A program made the translations under genes and the position numbers. The notes under the pieces were generated by a model. The model was not told the origin of the DNA, did no database searches, and saw only the letters and a list, made by a program, of their open reading frames with translations. Of a stretch of DNA of 64,000 nucleotides, positions 55,276 through 64,000 are shown one piece after another. The first letter of the stretch is position 1; each line of letters begins with the position of its first letter. The DNA is taken from NCBI GenBank assembly GCA_025559845.1, contig CP048470.1, positions 2,155,001 to 2,219,000 on the forward strand. The letters run 5' to 3'. The DNA comes from Agrobacterium tumefaciens. Lineage in GTDB: Bacteria > Pseudomonadota > Alphaproteobacteria > Rhizobiales > Rhizobiaceae.

Positions 55276-56532
55276 TCATGCCGCATAGCGACTGATCGCA
55301 AGATCGTGCGTGTCGATTTCCGGCTTCTCGCCGCTGATGAGATCGGACAATACCCGGGCGGAACCGCACGACATTGTCCAGCCGAGCGTGCCGTGACCGG
55401 TGTTGAGATAGAGGTTGTCGTAGCGCGTCGCTCCGATAACGGGCGTACCATCAGGTGTCATCGGGCGAAGTCCACACCAGAATTTTGCTTGTGACTGATC
55501 GCCTGCGCCACCAAAAAGGTCCTCAACCGAATGAGTTAGCGTTTCTTTCCGGACGGCCGGCAGATCCTTGCTGAACCCGGCAATCTCCGCCATCCCGCCA
55601 ACACGGATGCGTGAGCCGAGGCGTGTAATGGCAACCTTGAATGTTTCATCCATGACGGTCGAAACCGGGGCCCGTTCCTCTTTCACGACCGGCACGGTGA
55701 TGGAATACCCTTTCACCGGATAGACTGGCAGGTCGAGCCCAAGCTGGCGAACGAACTGCGGTGAATAACTGCCAAGCGCTGCGACGAAGACATCGGCCTC
55801 TATCAGCCCTTTTGTAGTCTCCACTGCCTTTATACGGTTTGCTTCAACGATGGGGCGCATGACACCCGTATCGTAGATGAAGGTGACGCCCGCCTCTTCG
55901 GCCATCCGGGCAAGTTCTGTCGTGAACATGAAGCAGTCGCCGGTTTCATCGCCGGGCAAGCGCAATCCACCGACAATCTTGCCCTTCGCAGGCGAAAGTC
56001 CGGGCTCGATCGCAGCGCAGCCATCCCGGTCGAGAATTTCGAAAGGCACGCCGCCAGCTGTAAGAACATCGACATCCTTTCCGATAGCATCGAATTGCTT
56101 CTGGGTGCGGAAAACCTCCAGTGTTCCCTGCATGCGCTGGTCGTACTGAATGCCCGTCTCGTCACGCAATGCCATCAGGCAATCGCGGCTATATTCTGCA
56201 ATGCGGACCATCCGGCTCTTGTTGATTGCATATCGTGCTGATGTGCAGTTCCGCAGCATCTGGGTCATCCAGCGCCATGCGGCAGGGTCTGTTGTCGGGC
56301 GAATGATAAGGGGGGCATGTTTCATGAACAGCCACTTCATCGCCTTGACCGGAATGCCAGGTGCTGCCCAGGGAGACGAATAGCCCGGGGAAACCTCGCC
56401 TGCATTTGCGAAGCTTGTCTCCAGTGCTGCCGCCGGCTGGCGATCGATTACCGTTACCTTGTGGCCCGCCTTTGCCAGGTACCAGGCGGAGGTCACGCCG
56501 ACAACGCCGGCTCCCAGAATTGTGACGTTCAT
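55276..56532 (-). CDS. dadA: D-amino acid dehydrogenase, small subunit type
   Basis: A 418-aa FAD enzyme of the DAO family that oxidises D-amino acids (mainly D-alanine) to keto acids at the membrane. The N-terminal dinucleotide motif is [20 protein letters not shown], then [22 protein letters not shown], which is diagnostic of DadA, and the C-terminal [26 protein letters not shown]. It lies 7 bases downstream of dadX in the same operon. Together they degrade L-alanine via D-alanine to pyruvate and ammonia. Confidence 0.95.
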   Translation of the reverse strand: MNVTILGAGVVGVTSAWYLAKAGHKVTVIDRQPAAALETSFANAGEVSPGYSSPWAAPGIPVKAMKWLFMKHAPLIIRPTTDPAAWRWMTQMLRNCTSARYAINKSRMVRIAEYSRDCLMALRDETGIQYDQRMQGTLEVFRTQKQFDAIGKDVDVLTAGGVPFEILDRDGCAAIEPGLSPAKGKIVGGLRLPGDETGDCFMFTTELARMAEEAGVTFIYDTGVMRPIVEANRIKAVETTKGLIEADVFVAALGSYSPQFVRQLGLDLPVYPVKGYSITVPVVKEERAPVSTVMDETFKVAITRLGSRIRVGGMAEIAGFSKDLPAVRKETLTHSVEDLFGGAGDQSQAKFWCGLRPMTPDGTPVIGATRYDNLYLNTGHGTLGWTMSCGSARVLSDLISGEKPEIDTHDLAISRYAA

Positions 56533-56539
56533 GATCGTC

Positions 56540-57706
56540 TCACTTGTCTTTTGTTGTCGTTGAAGCAGAGGCTGCGCTCGAGCGCGGTTGAATATAATGT
56601 CGGCGGTAGCGGCGTCCGAGGCCGGTCAGGATTTCGTAGGCGATGGTGCCCGCAGCCTCGGCAATGTCTTCAAGCGTCTGGTCAGGGCCAATCATCTGCA
56701 CCAGACTGCCTTGCGTCAATGTCCCTTCTGGCAGAGCAGAAATGTCGACAATGATGCTGTCCATCGATACACGGCCGATAATGGGCAGGCGGACGCCGTT
56801 GAACCATACCGCGCCGCTGTTGCTGAGCGAACGGGGAAGGCCATCGGCATAGCCGGCCGCAATCGTCGCGAGGCGCTTTTGCGCCTCGACGCGGTATGAG
56901 CCGCCATAACCGACCAGCGAGCCCGCAGATACTGTTCGGGTTTGGATGACTGCGATGTCCAGTTTTACGACTGGTTTCATCGGGTTGGGTCGGGTCGTGG
57001 ACGGAGCCCCGCCATATAGAGCGATACCAGGCCGCATAAGTTGATGGTGGTAACCGGCGCCCAGAAAGATACCTCCGGAGTTAGAAAAGCAGACGGGTGC
57101 TTGTGGGAACGAGGCTGAGGCTTCGTGCATCGCAGCAAGCTGTGCGGCGTTTGCGCCATGTTCCGGCTCGTCAGCACAAGCGAGATGGCTCATCACAAAC
57201 TGGATTGCGATTTTCTCCAGCGGCTTTGGATTTGACAGGAGGAATGCGAGTTCATCGGGCGACAGGCCGAGGCGGCTCATGCCCGTATCGATCTGCAAGG
57301 CTGCGGGAAGGGGGACGCCCTGCTTTTCTGCAAGCGTCGACCATTGCGTGAGTTGCTCAAGCGAATTGAGCACGGGGATGACATCCATTTCGACACAGGA
57401 CGCCTCGTTTCCGGGCTGAAGGCCATTCAGGACGAATATTCGAGCGTCCGAAGGAATGCGCAATCGAAGGGAAAGTGCCTCATCAATGTGGGCGGTGAAG
57501 AAGTTTCGGCATCCGGTATCATAGAGCACGCCTGAAACGGTATCGGCCCCGAGCCCATAAGCATCGGCCTTCACAACGGCTGCAGTAAGTGCCTCGGGCG
57601 CCATCGCGCAAAGTGCCAGATAATTATCCTGTACGGCGCCGAGGTCGATCGTCAGATACCCACTCGCTCCACCGGCAGCCTGTTGGCGGCTGATCTGCAT
57701 GTCCAT
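56540..57706 (-). CDS. dadX: Catabolic alanine racemase
   Basis: A 388-aa PLP enzyme interconverting L- and D-alanine. The Schiff-base Lys46 is in [12 protein letters not shown], the second catalytic Tyr in [18 protein letters not shown], and ISMDSIIVD corresponds to RVSMD. The N-terminus has a short Gln/Gly-rich extension. The ATG at 57706 follows GAGGG. Pairing with dadA and a divergent Lrp regulator marks it as the catabolic, not the cell-wall, isozyme. Confidence 0.95.
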   Translation of the reverse strand: MDMQISRQQAAGGASGYLTIDLGAVQDNYLALCAMAPEALTAAVVKADAYGLGADTVSGVLYDTGCRNFFTAHIDEALSLRLRIPSDARIFVLNGLQPGNEASCVEMDVIPVLNSLEQLTQWSTLAEKQGVPLPAALQIDTGMSRLGLSPDELAFLLSNPKPLEKIAIQFVMSHLACADEPEHGANAAQLAAMHEASASFPQAPVCFSNSGGIFLGAGYHHQLMRPGIALYGGAPSTTRPNPMKPVVKLDIAVIQTRTVSAGSLVGYGGSYRVEAQKRLATIAAGYADGLPRSLSNSGAVWFNGVRLPIIGRVSMDSIIVDISALPEGTLTQGSLVQMIGPDQTLEDIAEAAGTIAYEILTGLGRRYRRHYIQPRSSAASASTTTKDK

Positions 57707-57833
57707 GGTTGTTCACCCTCATTATTATCCGAAGAGGGTATTGCAACGATTGTCGAATATCTTGGTAATTGTCAGAATAAAGTGCGAATGATGATAATTA
57801 TGCGCAATTTTCGTCTAAGAATTGGAAGGATCT
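57707..57833. promoter_or_regulatory. Divergent dadX/dadR control region
   Basis: 127 bases, strongly AT-rich, with AATTGTC, GATAATTATGC and CAATTTTCG stretches of the kind bound by Lrp-family regulators. No single convincing operator can be singled out. Confidence 0.45.
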
Positions 57834-58292
57834 ATGCCCGTACTCGATGCTACCGATCGCCACATCATTCGTCTGCTTCGGCTGAATGCCCGTATCAGCA
57901 ACGCCAAGCTCGCATCAGAGGTTGGGCTCTCCGCTTCAGCCTGCCTGCGTCGCGTCGATATTCTCGAACGCGAAGGCATCATTCGTGGCTATACCGCACT
58001 GACGAGCGGGCTTGCGGGAGGCGAGGTCATCTCGGTTATCGTTCAGATTACCCTCGATCGTCAGACCGAGGACTATCTCAACCGTTTTGAACATGCCGTG
58101 CGCCGCTATCCGGAAATACGTGAATGTTATCTGATGACCGGCGGATCTGACTATTTTTTGCGCTGCGAGGCGGAAAGCGCCGGTGACTTCGAACGGATTC
58201 ACAAGGAAATCCTCTCGAAGTTGCCGGGCGTTTCGCGCATTCATTCAAGCTTTGCCATTCGCAACGTGCTCGCAACACCGAAGCCAAGATGA
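57834..58292 (+). CDS. dadR: Lrp/AsnC-family regulator of the dad operon
   Basis: A 152-aa regulator. The ATG at 57834 is preceded by GGAAGG. The N-terminal helix-turn-helix is LLRLNARISNAKLASEVGLSASACLRRV, and the C-terminal RAM domain has VISVIVQITL and ECYLMTGGSDYFLRCEAES, the effector-binding turn. Being divergent from dadX-dadA, it should activate them in response to alanine, as in other proteobacteria; this is inferred from family and position. Confidence 0.88.
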   Translation: MPVLDATDRHIIRLLRLNARISNAKLASEVGLSASACLRRVDILEREGIIRGYTALTSGLAGGEVISVIVQITLDRQTEDYLNRFEHAVRRYPEIRECYLMTGGSDYFLRCEAESAGDFERIHKEILSKLPGVSRIHSSFAIRNVLATPKPR

Positions 58293-58329
58293 CGATCATC
58301 GGAGGCCGGAGCGGCTCGACGATCCCGTT

Positions 58330-59127
58330 TCACCTCCACATGCGATAGAAGTGATGCACCGGACCTCGTCCTTGCCCAACAGCAAGATCTCGTCCGGCTT
58401 CAAGCGCGCCGTGCAGATAGTCTTTCGCCAGGCCGACTGCGTCGTGCAACTGATGACCTAGCGCCAGATACGCGGTGATTGCAGCAGCGAGTGTGCAACC
58501 GGTGCCGTGGTCGTTTTTCGTTTCAAGACGTGCTGCTGAGAGGGCGTGCATCGCTCCATCGGTGAAAAGATAGTCCGTGCTTTCCTCGCCGGTGCTGTGT
58601 CCTCCCTTGATGAGGACGGCTTTTGCACCAACCTGCAATATGGCTTCAGCCTGCTCGATGATCTCATGTTTTGACGCGGCGAGCGGCCTTCCTGTCAAAA
58701 GGGCGGCTTCTGGCAGGTTCGGTGTGACAATGGTGGCGATTGGCAACAGTTGCTGGCGAAGCGTTTGAATTGCATCCTGGTGCAGCAGCCTGTCACCTGA
58801 GGTTGCCACCATCACAGGATCGAGCACCACGGGCTGGGGCTGCACGCGAAGCCGTGCGGCGATCGCTTCGATGGTTTCAATGCGCGATACCATGCCGATC
58901 TTGACCGCATCGACCTTCAGATCCGAAAAGACCGCATCCATTTGGGCGCTGATGGTACTAACGGATATATCCTCGACGGCCGTTACGCCCTTCGTATTCT
59001 GGGCTGTGATTGCAGTGATGACACTGGCGGCATAGACACCGAGCGCCGAGAAGGTTTTGATATCCGCCTGGATACCAGCGCCGCCACCGCTGTCTGAGCC
59101 TGCAATTGTCAAGGCAATGGCGGTCAT
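58330..59127 (-). CDS. thiD: Hydroxymethylpyrimidine (phosphate) kinase ThiD
   Basis: A 265-aa ribokinase-fold kinase that phosphorylates HMP and HMP-P for thiamine synthesis. Motifs are [19 protein letters not shown] at the N-terminus, [26 protein letters not shown], and the anion-hole [18 protein letters not shown] with its catalytic Cys/Gly-rich loop. It is the last gene of the thi operon and overlaps thiE by four bases. Confidence 0.96.
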   Translation of the reverse strand: MTAIALTIAGSDSGGGAGIQADIKTFSALGVYAASVITAITAQNTKGVTAVEDISVSTISAQMDAVFSDLKVDAVKIGMVSRIETIEAIAARLRVQPQPVVLDPVMVATSGDRLLHQDAIQTLRQQLLPIATIVTPNLPEAALLTGRPLAASKHEIIEQAEAILQVGAKAVLIKGGHSTGEESTDYLFTDGAMHALSAARLETKNDHGTGCTLAAAITAYLALGHQLHDAVGLAKDYLHGALEAGRDLAVGQGRGPVHHFYRMWR

Positions 59128-59786
59128 GACGCCCTCTCTTTTAGCGAATTGTCGATCAGGGCACGGAAGTCACCGGCAGCCTTGGAGATGTCGGTGGCGC
59201 GGAATATCGCCGATATGACCGCGACGCCGTCGGCGCCTGCGGCAATTACGGCTGGAACGCGTCCAAGATCAATGCCCGCAATTGCGCCTACCGGCATGTC
59301 CGGCCTTTGCTCGCGCAAATAGGCTCGGAGTGTTGAGAGACCCTCAATGCCGACGGGCACATCGGGATTGACCTTCGAGACGGTTTCAAAAACGCCTCCA
59401 ATGCAAGCGTAGTCGGCCGGCATAGCAGCAGCCCGAACCGCATCCGCCATGTTCTTGACCGTGAGACCGATGATGGCGCTACGACCTAGAATTTGTCGTG
59501 CAGTCTTTGCGTCCATGTCGTCAACACCAAGGTGTACACCGTCTGCTCCCGAGGCGAGCGCTACATCCACGCGATCGTTGATAACCAGGGGAACACCCGT
59601 GCCAATAATAGCTTCGCGGATCGCCCGTGCATTTTCGATCATGGCACGGGTGGAACTGGTTTTATCGCGATATTGCAGGATGGTTGCGCCGTTGAGCGCT
59701 GCACAAAGGGCAAGTTCCGATAGCGGGGCAATGTCAGAAAGACTGGCGTCGACCAGCGCGTTAAGGCGGTAATCAACTTGGGTCAT
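59124..59786 (-). CDS. thiE: Thiamine-phosphate synthase ThiE
   Basis: A 220-aa (beta/alpha)8 enzyme that joins HMP-PP and thiazole phosphate to thiamine phosphate. Visible are [10 protein letters not shown] (pyrophosphate binding), [40 protein letters not shown] and [11 protein letters not shown]. The usual Gly-x-Ser-x-His segment reads GLTVKN, a minor departure. It overlaps thiM by 14 bases and thiD by 4. Confidence 0.93.
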   Translation of the reverse strand: MTQVDYRLNALVDASLSDIAPLSELALCAALNGATILQYRDKTSSTRAMIENARAIREAIIGTGVPLVINDRVDVALASGADGVHLGVDDMDAKTARQILGRSAIIGLTVKNMADAVRAAAMPADYACIGGVFETVSKVNPDVPVGIEGLSTLRAYLREQRPDMPVGAIAGIDLGRVPAVIAAGADGVAVISAIFRATDISKAAGDFRALIDNSLKERAS

Positions 59787-60528
59787 GTTCGATCCTCGCG
59801 TGCGTTAGAATGTCGTTGCCGGAAAGAGCTGAAAGCGCGTCCAGAAATGCCGGCTCAAAGCTGCCCGGCCCATTGGAATATTGTGCTGCAAGCTCAGCGG
59901 AAACGCCCGTCACGCTAAGGGCTGCGCTGGCTGCGGCGAGCGGATCTTTTTCAACCGCCATGAATGCAGCGATGACGCCACCGGAAAGGCAGCCGGTTCC
60001 GGTCACCTTTGCCATCCATGGGTGGCCGTTTACGATCTTTGCGGCCCGATCTTTGGTTCTCAGGCGGTCGACTGGCCCAGTTTCGATGCTGACTATGCCA
60101 GGTAGATCGCCGATAAGGCTCATTTCGGCGTGATTACCACGCACGATGGTCGGCCCGAGTGCAATCAGTTCTCGGGCGAAGGCCAATCTGGAGGGCGAGT
60201 AGTCGCAATGAACGGGATCGATGATCCACGGCTTTCCTTCAGCATTGGCTATATCGACGGCCAGTCTGATAACTTTACGGCGCTCCGCATCGAGAGTACC
60301 GAGATTGATCGTTAAGGCATCCGCCTTGATAACGAAGCTCTCGATCTCCTCGAGCGACGTGGTCATCGATGGAATTCCGCCGACGACTGTGATGCCATCC
60401 GCCGTGAATTTCTGAACCACCGTATTCATCAGGCAATGCACACGGGGGCGCATCTGCCTGACGGTTTCGAGAACCTCGGCCGCTTTCGCGGCTGTCGGTA
60501 TTGTTTCTGCCACGGATGTCGTCATCAT
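59773..60528 (-). CDS. thiM: Hydroxyethylthiazole kinase ThiM
   Basis: A 251-aa salvage kinase that phosphorylates hydroxyethylthiazole. It shows MNTVVQKFTADGITVVGGIPSM (variant of the usual thiazole-binding start), ALTINLGTLD, WIIDPVHCDYSPSR, IVRGNHAEM and the catalytic-Cys loop VTGTGCLSGGVIAAFMA. It overlaps both neighbours. Together with thiE and thiD and the transporter it forms a thiamine-precursor salvage operon; the de novo genes thiC, thiG and thiO are not here. Confidence 0.95.
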   Translation of the reverse strand: MMTTSVAETIPTAAKAAEVLETVRQMRPRVHCLMNTVVQKFTADGITVVGGIPSMTTSLEEIESFVIKADALTINLGTLDAERRKVIRLAVDIANAEGKPWIIDPVHCDYSPSRLAFARELIALGPTIVRGNHAEMSLIGDLPGIVSIETGPVDRLRTKDRAAKIVNGHPWMAKVTGTGCLSGGVIAAFMAVEKDPLAAASAALSVTGVSAELAAQYSNGPGSFEPAFLDALSALSGNDILTHARIEHDPS

Positions 60529-61469
60529 TCCAGTTCCACTGCGATGTCACTGACTGCAGGCGCCTTTTTGATCAGCTGCATCTCCTGCATGAATGCGCCA
60601 AATTTGGCGTAACGTTTGGTGTCGAGCGCGGCCGGGCGTTTGGCAAAACGCGGCAATGTATCGAAAAATGCGGACTTGTTCAGTTCGTCATCAAGGTTCG
60701 GATAGGCCTTGATGAAAAGTTGCCACGATTCCTGCGGGTGGTTGGTGACGAAGATGGAAGCCTGCTCAACTGCGTCGAGGAAACGTGGCAGGCGGCTATC
60801 TGAGGCGGTCTCACGGTGTGCGACGAAAATCAGTTCGTCGTAAGCTGGAACACCGTGTTCCTCCGGGAAAAACGAACGGCCCTCATGGCCTTCAAGCTTC
60901 ATTTGGGTCAGCTCGAAGTTGCGGAAACCGCCAAGCGTTGCGTCGACCTTGCCAGCAATCAGGGACGGGGAGAGCGAGAAATTCACATTAATGAGTTCAA
61001 CGTCGTCTTTTTTCAGTCCGTCTTTCTCCAGCATTCGCTTCAGCATAGCATCTTCGAAGCCAGAGACCGAGAAGCCGACCTTTTTGCCCTTCAGATCCTT
61101 CAGGCTCTTGATCGGCCCATCGGCCAGCACCGTGATCGTGTTCAGCGGTGTTTCGACGAGCGTTCCAAAGCGGACAATGGGCAGCCCTGCGTCATGATCG
61201 AGATAAAGGTTCGGTTGGTAATGAACACCGATATCGGCTTGTTTTGCCGAAACGAGACGCGGTACGGCAGACGGGTCGGCAGGCGGGATCAGTTCAACAT
61301 CAAGCCCTGCATCTGCAAATAGTCCGCGTTCCCTCGCGATTACCATGGGAGCGTGATCGGGATTTACGAACCACTCAAGGAGAACCGTCAGCTTGTCAGC
61401 CGCTTGCGACTGGGCTGGCACAAGCAAACTTGCTGCGGCAAAGAGGAGTGGCAAAAAAATTCTTTTCAT
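60525..61469 (-). CDS. thiY: Thiamine-precursor ABC substrate-binding protein ThiY
   Basis: A 314-aa periplasmic NMT1/THI5-like protein. The ATG at 61469 has GGAGG eleven bases upstream; the frame remains open far into thiX, but that part is not coding. The signal peptide ends at SQA-ADK. Typical features are LLEWFVNPDHAPMVIARERG, SVPRLVSAKQADIGVHYQPN-like residues (here SAVPRLVSAK), and GRSFFPEEHGVPAYDELIFV. It binds formylaminopyrimidine or HMP in characterised relatives. It is followed by thiM with ATGA overlap. Confidence 0.92.
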   Translation of the reverse strand: MKRIFLPLLFAAASLLVPAQSQAADKLTVLLEWFVNPDHAPMVIARERGLFADAGLDVELIPPADPSAVPRLVSAKQADIGVHYQPNLYLDHDAGLPIVRFGTLVETPLNTITVLADGPIKSLKDLKGKKVGFSVSGFEDAMLKRMLEKDGLKKDDVELINVNFSLSPSLIAGKVDATLGGFRNFELTQMKLEGHEGRSFFPEEHGVPAYDELIFVAHRETASDSRLPRFLDAVEQASIFVTNHPQESWQLFIKAYPNLDDELNKSAFFDTLPRFAKRPAALDTKRYAKFGAFMQEMQLIKKAPAVSDIAVELE

Positions 61470-61492
61470 GGTTCGGATTTCCTCCGCAAGTT

Positions 61493-62251
61493 TCAAGAAT
61501 AAATAGGTTTTTTGACTTCGTGCGCCCAGGGAGCGAAGCCCTTGGTGGCTTGGTCGACAATCAGACGAAGCAGCACCGCCATCGCTGCCAGAATTGCCAT
61601 CGCGGCAAACATGACGTCTGTTTGCATCCGGGCGTTTGACTGGATCATGACGAAGCCAAGGCCAGACGACGCTCCGACCCACTCGCCGATGATCGCGCCA
61701 AGCGGAGCAAGTGGCGCAGCAACGCGCAACCCGGAGACGAGCGATGGAAAAGCCAAGGGTACCCTCAACATGGTGAGGATCTGCCAATCGCTTGCCTGGG
61801 TCAGGGAGGCAGCATCCAGGATGTCGCGATCGGTTCTGCTGAGACCGTCGCTGAATGCGGATGCGACAGGAAAGAAGATGATCATTGCGGTCATGGCAAC
61901 TTTCGAGGCCATGCCGAAGCCGAACCAGAGGACAAGGATCGGAGCAAGGACGAATACCGGAAACGCTTGAAGGACAATCACCATTGGCCACACAAGGCGT
62001 CCCAAACGTGGCATGGCGGCGATGAAGAATGCCACGGCAATCCCGCTGGCAATGCCCAATGCAAGGCCAATAGCCATCTCCGCCAAGGTCACGGCGGCCT
62101 GACTGAATAGGAAGCCGGATTGGCGCATGAAAACGCTGAAGACGTCGAATGGCGTCGGCAATATGTAGCGGGGAGGCGAGAGCAGCCATGTGCCTGTCTG
62201 CCATACAATCAGCAGGACCAGCACGCCGTGCAACGCATGAGCGGCTCGCAT
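61493..62251 (-). CDS. thiX: Thiamine-precursor ABC permease ThiX
   Basis: A 252-aa inner-membrane permease of the SsuC/TauC class. There are six helices; the coupling loop is RDILDAASLTQASDWQILTMLRVPLAFPSLVSGLRVAAPLAP in parts, followed by GAIIGEWVGASSGLGFVMIQ. The start is uncertain: ATG 62251 has no ribosome site but lies four bases after the stop of a short leader ORF. A TTG at 62290 in the same frame would add 13 residues. No ATPase gene (ThiZ) is found in the operon. Confidence 0.88.
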   Translation of the reverse strand: MRAAHALHGVLVLLIVWQTGTWLLSPPRYILPTPFDVFSVFMRQSGFLFSQAAVTLAEMAIGLALGIASGIAVAFFIAAMPRLGRLVWPMVIVLQAFPVFVLAPILVLWFGFGMASKVAMTAMIIFFPVASAFSDGLSRTDRDILDAASLTQASDWQILTMLRVPLAFPSLVSGLRVAAPLAPLGAIIGEWVGASSGLGFVMIQSNARMQTDVMFAAMAILAAMAVLLRLIVDQATKGFAPWAHEVKKPIYS

Positions 62252-62255
62252 GTGA

Positions 62256-62312
62256 CTAGCGGCAAACGGATCTAAGGTGTCGCGTGACAAGCAAACGGTA
62301 ATGCAACATCAT
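62256..62312 (-). CDS. Possible leader peptide of the thi operon, 18 aa
   Basis: ATG at 62312 with a GGAG ribosome site eight bases upstream. It encodes MMLHYRLLVTRHLRSVCR and stops four bases before the thiX ATG. This arrangement would couple thiX translation to the leader. It lies between the TPP riboswitch and thiX. Alternatively it is chance and thiX starts at TTG 62290. Confidence 0.35.
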   Translation of the reverse strand: MMLHYRLLVTRHLRSVCR

Positions 62313-62385
62313 CAATCGATCTCCAGACATGACAATCACGGAGACCCAGGCAGAGCGGAGAAGAGAAAGAGTGTCCCATTGTAAG

Positions 62386-62497
62386 GCGACAGTTTCCGTT
62401 CCTACGCCGGTATGACCCGGATCAGGTTCAAGGGTCCGGCTCATCGCCATCTCAGCACCGTTCGGTGCTCCCCTCGGAATGGGTCGGAAACTGTCGC
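62386..62497 (-). promoter_or_regulatory. TPP riboswitch (THI element)
   Basis: Read on the minus strand, the core at about 62401-62480 contains GAGGGGAGC, GGTGCTGAGATGG, GACCCTTGAACCTGATC and GGGTCATACCGGCGTAGG, the classical thiamine pyrophosphate aptamer. It controls the salvage operon downstream. The aptamer is enclosed by a perfect 12-bp inverted repeat (62386-62397 with 62486-62497) that would lengthen helix P1. No terminator-type T-tract follows, so control is probably at translation. A TTGACA box at 62511-62516 is a possible -35 element. Confidence 0.95.
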
Positions 62498-62520
62498 TTT
62501 TTTAGCTTTCTGTCAACGGC

Positions 62521-64000
62521 TCAGATCGTTAGTACGGCTTTGAAAATTGAGCTGAATGCACTTCCGGCGCGATAGAATACTGCTGGCTTGCCGAGTGGGG
62601 CATCTACTGTGACATTCTGGCCGCCCGCATAACGCTCACCGCTCCAAAGGTGCACCCAGTCAATATTGCCTGGCAGGTATAGCGATCGTTCATTTTCACC
62701 TGCTTTCCATACCGGAGCGACGAGCAGGTCTGCACCATAGAGATAGCTGTCCTGGATGGCGTAGGTTTCTCGATCGCTCTCAAAGTGCAGGAAAAGCGGA
62801 CGCTGAACTGGCAGGCCGGTCTGTGCTGCCTCCGACGAAAGGGATTTCAAATACGGTGCAAGTGCAACGTAGATCGCCGTCATCCTTGCAAAGTGCTCAA
62901 GGACTTCGTCATCTTGGTCAATTTGAATGTTGTCACGGGGTCTGTTGCCTTCATGGGTTCTCATGACGGACGTAAAAGCAGCCATTTCCGCCCAGCGCAT
63001 GAGCAGTTCCGGTGTCCTCACATTTCCGAACAGACTGGTGTAGCCACCAATGTCGGAATGGTGATAGGCGTTGCCAAGCAGGCCGGAGGAAAGCGCCCCT
63101 GACATGACCGTGACAAGGCCATCGTGTCGAGAAAAATCGACCGATTGATCTCCGCCCCACAGAAGCGGGCAGTGTGCCTGAACCCCGGTGAAGCCTGCTC
63201 GCATAAAAAACAGTGTCTCACCGGTCTTGCCGCGACTTTCAACAGCTCTGGCATTAACCTCGGCCCAGAGAGTTGGCCAGGCATTATGCATCAGTTTTGC
63301 ATCCACGCCGTTGGCCAGGTGAATGTCGATCGGCAGGTATTCGCCGAAATCCGCCATCCAGCCGGACAGACCGAAGTCGAGCATATTCTTGCCGATGATT
63401 TCTTCGGCAAACCAGGTTGCTGCATCTGCATTGGTGAAATCGACAACGCCGCAGTCGAACTCCCCAAAATCGACCAGTGCAGTCTTTCCGTCATTGTCGG
63501 TTGCGAAGTAACCAGCTTTTTCAGCAATCGGAAACAGCGGGCCGTCAACGCAAAGGTAGGGATTGACGTAGCCGAGGAAACGAATGCCTTGATCGGCAAG
63601 TTCGGCGATCTTCTGGCGCAGATGCGGATAGCGTGTCTCATTGGCCTGCCAGTCCCAGAACAGGCGCGCACCGAACGAGGTCTGACGAAGGCCAACCCAA
63701 TCTTCACACCATAGGCCGGAAACCTTGGTGCCAGCAGCCATGATTTTTTCCAGCCGCGCAAGGGAATTCACGCCGTCCTTCAAACCAATGATCGCGCCGT
63801 TATAAACCCATTCCGGCAGTTCGGGCTGGCGACCGAAACGCAAAGAGAGCATCGAGACGATATCGGCAAAGCTATCGGCTGAGAAAAACTCGATCTTTTC
63901 CGGAATTGCCCAGATCTCCAGCTCGTGAAAATCATCGCTCCGGAAATCGAAGACGGAATATGCGCTGGTCTCTATGTGGAGGGCGTATCTGCGAGACGAG
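62521..64000 (-). CDS. smoI: Sulfoquinovosidase, GH31 (SmoI/YihQ family), 5' end beyond window
   Basis: The frame is open from the right edge to the TGA at 62521, giving the C-terminal about 492 residues of a GH31 alpha-glycosidase. The putative nucleophile is Asp in WMADFGEY (codon near 63351) and the acid Asp in LLWGGDQS (near 63150). Substrate-recognition residues are Lys in IGLKDG (63780), Glu in WCEDW (63705), Arg and Trp in GARLFWDW (63666, 63657) and Tyr in DIGGYTS (63042). These have the same spacings (25, 13, 3 and 208) as the KERWY set I remember for Agrobacterium sulfoquinovosidase. The enzyme releases sulfoquinovose from plant sulfolipid glycerides. Other smo genes probably lie just to the right. 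Confidence 0.9.
   Translation of the reverse strand, partial: SSRRYALHIETSAYSVFDFRSDDFHELEIWAIPEKIEFFSADSFADIVSMLSLRFGRQPELPEWVYNGAIIGLKDGVNSLARLEKIMAAGTKVSGLWCEDWVGLRQTSFGARLFWDWQANETRYPHLRQKIAELADQGIRFLGYVNPYLCVDGPLFPIAEKAGYFATDNDGKTALVDFGEFDCGVVDFTNADAATWFAEEIIGKNMLDFGLSGWMADFGEYLPIDIHLANGVDAKLMHNAWPTLWAEVNARAVESRGKTGETLFFMRAGFTGVQAHCPLLWGGDQSVDFSRHDGLVTVMSGALSSGLLGNAYHHSDIGGYTSLFGNVRTPELLMRWAEMAAFTSVMRTHEGNRPRDNIQIDQDDEVLEHFARMTAIYVALAPYLKSLSSEAAQTGLPVQRPLFLHFESDRETYAIQDSYLYGADLLVAPVWKAGENERSLYLPGNIDWVHLWSGERYAGGQNVTVDAPLGKPAVFYRAGSAFSSIFKAVLTI

Noticed and set aside
61470..62204. N-terminal extension of thiY into the thiX gene
   Set aside because: The frame is merely open. thiY has a signal peptide starting at 61469 with its own ribosome site, and the extension overlaps thiX in another frame.
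1..64000. Mobile element or prophage boundaries
   Set aside because: No transposase, integrase, phage gene, tRNA-associated repeat or terminal inverted repeats were seen. Base composition is even except in intergenic regions.

Overview
The window looks like a large replicon of an Agrobacterium/Rhizobium-group alphaproteobacterium. GC content and codon use are typical of that group. It carries a bcsN-A-B-Z-K cellulose operon with bcsL/bcsM (celD/celE type), a sigma54-controlled dctA/dctBD locus, a dadR/dadX/dadA set and the end of a KERWY-type sulfoquinovosidase gene. From memory, this order resembles the linear chromosome of Agrobacterium fabrum C58 (cel, dct and smo genes). No alignment was run. 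I see no tRNA, rRNA, CRISPR array, insertion sequence or integrase.

Left part (1-19.5 kb) is surface polysaccharide and secretion. An ExoF-like export protein and an ExoQ-like polymerase read rightwards. A leftward block encodes a type I secretion adaptor, its ABC exporter (with an unusual proline/glycine-rich N-terminal extension) and two probable secreted, acidic, non-RTX proteins of 673 and 325 aa. An AT-rich gap of about 0.9 kb separates them from a LuxR-type regulator with a degenerate receiver domain. Then follows a tight five-gene operon: UDP-glucuronate-decarboxylase-like protein, GalE, a BcsA-like processive glycosyltransferase without PilZ, a small secreted protein, and a Tat-exported GH26-like glycanase. 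A leftward AGE-family sugar isomerase closes the region. I read this as a second, uncharacterised synthase-plus-hydrolase polysaccharide system next to cellulose.

Middle part (19.8-31.8 kb) is the cellulose locus. bcsA, bcsB, bcsZ and bcsK are joined by ATGA stop/start overlaps, and convergent bcsL and bcsM encode a GNAT-TPR protein and an M20 amidohydrolase. From 32 to 42.9 kb come an SDR, a class III aminotransferase, a small EamA protein, a GntR regulator, and a peptide-type ABC importer whose genes flank a leaderless gamma-glutamyltransferase. This suggests uptake and cytoplasmic cleavage of gamma-glutamyl peptides such as glutathione.

Right part: dctA faces dctB-dctD, with a clear sigma54 promoter and two DctD-like dyads. 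A leftward operon encodes a polyamine-type ABC importer, an Asp/Glu/hydantoin racemase and a GNAT protein, and it diverges from a GntR regulator with a palindromic operator. dadA and dadX diverge from an Lrp-type regulator. A TPP-riboswitch-led operon, thiX-thiY-thiM-thiE-thiD, lacks a transporter ATPase. The window ends inside a GH31 sulfoquinovosidase gene (smoI-like) whose substrate-binding residues match the Agrobacterium enzyme in spacing.
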